Source: JAFARE01 sp035566535
Lineage (GTDB): Bacteria > Chloroflexota > Dormibacteria > Aeolococcales > Aeolococcaceae
DNA: 5,792 nucleotides
NCBI GenBank assembly: GCA_035566535.1
Contig: DATMRA010000208.1
Coordinates: 1 to 5,792, forward strand
Reading direction: 5' to 3'
Part shown: in pieces, positions 4,941 to 5,792 of the stretch
Position numbering within the stretch: the first letter of the stretch is position 1
Layout: each line of letters starts with the position of its first letter
Made by a program: the position numbers and the translations under genes
The notes under the pieces: generated by a model
Seen by the model: only the letters and a program-made list of their open reading frames with translations
Database searches by the model: none
Told to the model about the DNA's origin: nothing

Positions 4941-5792
4941 ATGCCAGAGATCAATTCGACAACGCCGCCGAGCGACGAGCCACCCGTGTTCACGTGGCAT
5001 CCGTCGGCGTCCTCTACTCCGCCGTGGCTTCCAGCGCCATCGACCACTCCGCGTCAACCGGAGCTCCACAGTCCGACGGCTCCCAAGCGGAGTCGCGAAG
5101 GCGGAATCATCAGCGCCATCGGCGCCGGACTGTTTGCCTTCTTCAAGTACGGAGTGCTGCTGCTGAAGGTCGCCAAGCTCGGGCCGACCCTGATCTCAAT
5201 GGTTGTGGCGCTGTTCTTCTACACGCTCTTTTTCGGCTGGGAGTTCGCCATCGGCGTCGTGCTCCTGATCCTTGTGCACGAGACCGGCCACGTCCTCGTC
5301 TCCAGGCAGCAGGGAATTCCCATGTCCCTGCCTGTTTTTCTCGGTCCCTTCGGGGCATTCACCCGCATGCACCAGCAGCCGCGTGACGCGCGCCAGGAGG
5401 CGATCATCGCCATCGGCGGACCGGTGTTCGGCGCCGCGGCCGCGTTCGCGACCTTCGTGTGGGCCCTTGCTGTTCCCGCCGGCCACTTCCACTTCCTGCT
5501 GCTCGCGCTCGCCTACTTCGGGTTCTTCATGAATCTGTTCAACCTGATACCGATGAGCCCGCTCGACGGCGGCCGCGTGGCCAACGCGATATCGAAATGG
5601 ATGAACGTGGTCGGCATCGCCATCATGGCCGTCGTCGCGTTCTGGCTCAGCAACCCGTTCGCGATCATCATCCTGATCCTCGGCGTCATCACCACGTTCC
5701 AACGCTTCCGCAACGCCCGGCGCGGACTCGAACCCGCCGCCGTGCCACCTGCGACTCGTTTCGCCGTCGGCGTCGCGTGGATGACGATGCTC
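4941..5792 (+). CDS. Site-2 protease-family (M50) membrane metalloprotease, 3' end missing
   Basis: The frame stays open from ATG 4941 to the window end, giving 284 residues without a stop. Site-2 proteases cut substrates inside the membrane using zinc. The zinc motif HETGH is at 113-117 (His113 and His117 ligands, Glu114 catalytic), at the end of hydrophobic segment FAIGVVLLILV. The third ligand is Asp209 in NLIPMSPLDGGR (201-212), the conserved N-P-LDGGR signature. GGP at 159-161 matches the family's conserved loop. Further membrane segments lie near 82-98, 162-178, 184-200, 222-236 and 240-251. The first 48 residues are hydrophilic and rich in Pro, Ser and Thr (14 prolines), probably a disordered tail. 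No PDZ or CBS domain is seen in the visible part. The start is 5 bp after the methyltransferase stop, with no clear ribosome binding site. Its substrate, perhaps an anti-sigma factor or other membrane protein, is unknown. Confidence 0.92.
   Translation, partial: MPEINSTTPPSDEPPVFTWHPSASSTPPWLPAPSTTPRQPELHSPTAPKRSREGGIISAIGAGLFAFFKYGVLLLKVAKLGPTLISMVVALFFYTLFFGWEFAIGVVLLILVHETGHVLVSRQQGIPMSLPVFLGPFGAFTRMHQQPRDARQEAIIAIGGPVFGAAAAFATFVWALAVPAGHFHFLLLALAYFGFFMNLFNLIPMSPLDGGRVANAISKWMNVVGIAIMAVVAFWLSNPFAIIILILGVITTFQRFRNARRGLEPAAVPPATRFAVGVAWMTML

Noticed and set aside
4090..4941. Minus-strand open frame of 283 codons opposite the methyltransferase
   Set aside because: It covers the methyltransferase, whose SAM-binding motifs are clear. 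The antisense product is Arg/Val-rich without domain motifs, and it would overlap the proC start.
5196..5702. Minus-strand open frame rich in Glu, Arg, Asp and His
   Set aside because: It is the antisense of the protease's hydrophobic codons, which typically reads as charged residues. The HETGH and LDGGR motifs fix the coding strand.

Overview
The window is GC-rich, densely coding bacterial DNA with six protein genes and almost no non-coding space. Strong G/C preference at third codon positions, several GTG starts and starts without a clear Shine-Dalgarno sequence suggest a high-GC lineage such as Actinomycetota or the Chloroflexota/Dormibacterota group. That is an inference; no RNA gene or other lineage marker is present. 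I found no tRNA, rRNA, CRISPR array, insertion sequence or integrase.

Layout: the left edge carries the 3' end of a plus-strand gene for a small membrane protein (to 323). It meets tail to tail a minus-strand cluster running from about 4100 down to 320: pyrroline-5-carboxylate reductase (proC), an ATP-grasp ligase-like protein, a YbdK/GCS2-type carboxylate-amine ligase, and a DinB-superfamily protein. The gaps are 22 bp, a 4-base GTGA overlap and 7 bp, so the four are probably one transcription unit. A 67-bp divergent intergenic region (4101-4167) separates this cluster from a plus-strand pair: a class I SAM-dependent methyltransferase and, 5 bp downstream, a site-2 protease-family (M50) membrane metalloprotease that runs off the right edge.

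How the genes may work together: proC makes proline from a glutamate-derived intermediate. The next two genes encode two amide-bond-forming enzymes of different folds, a glutamate-cysteine-ligase-like enzyme and an ATP-grasp ligase. The last encodes a DinB-fold protein, a superfamily that includes thiol-dependent S-transferases. The coupled ligase pair is the most interesting part. It looks like a small pathway making or modifying a gamma-glutamyl or peptide-like metabolite, possibly a low-molecular-weight thiol. The product cannot be read from the sequence. The methyltransferase and protease are recognisable at family level only.
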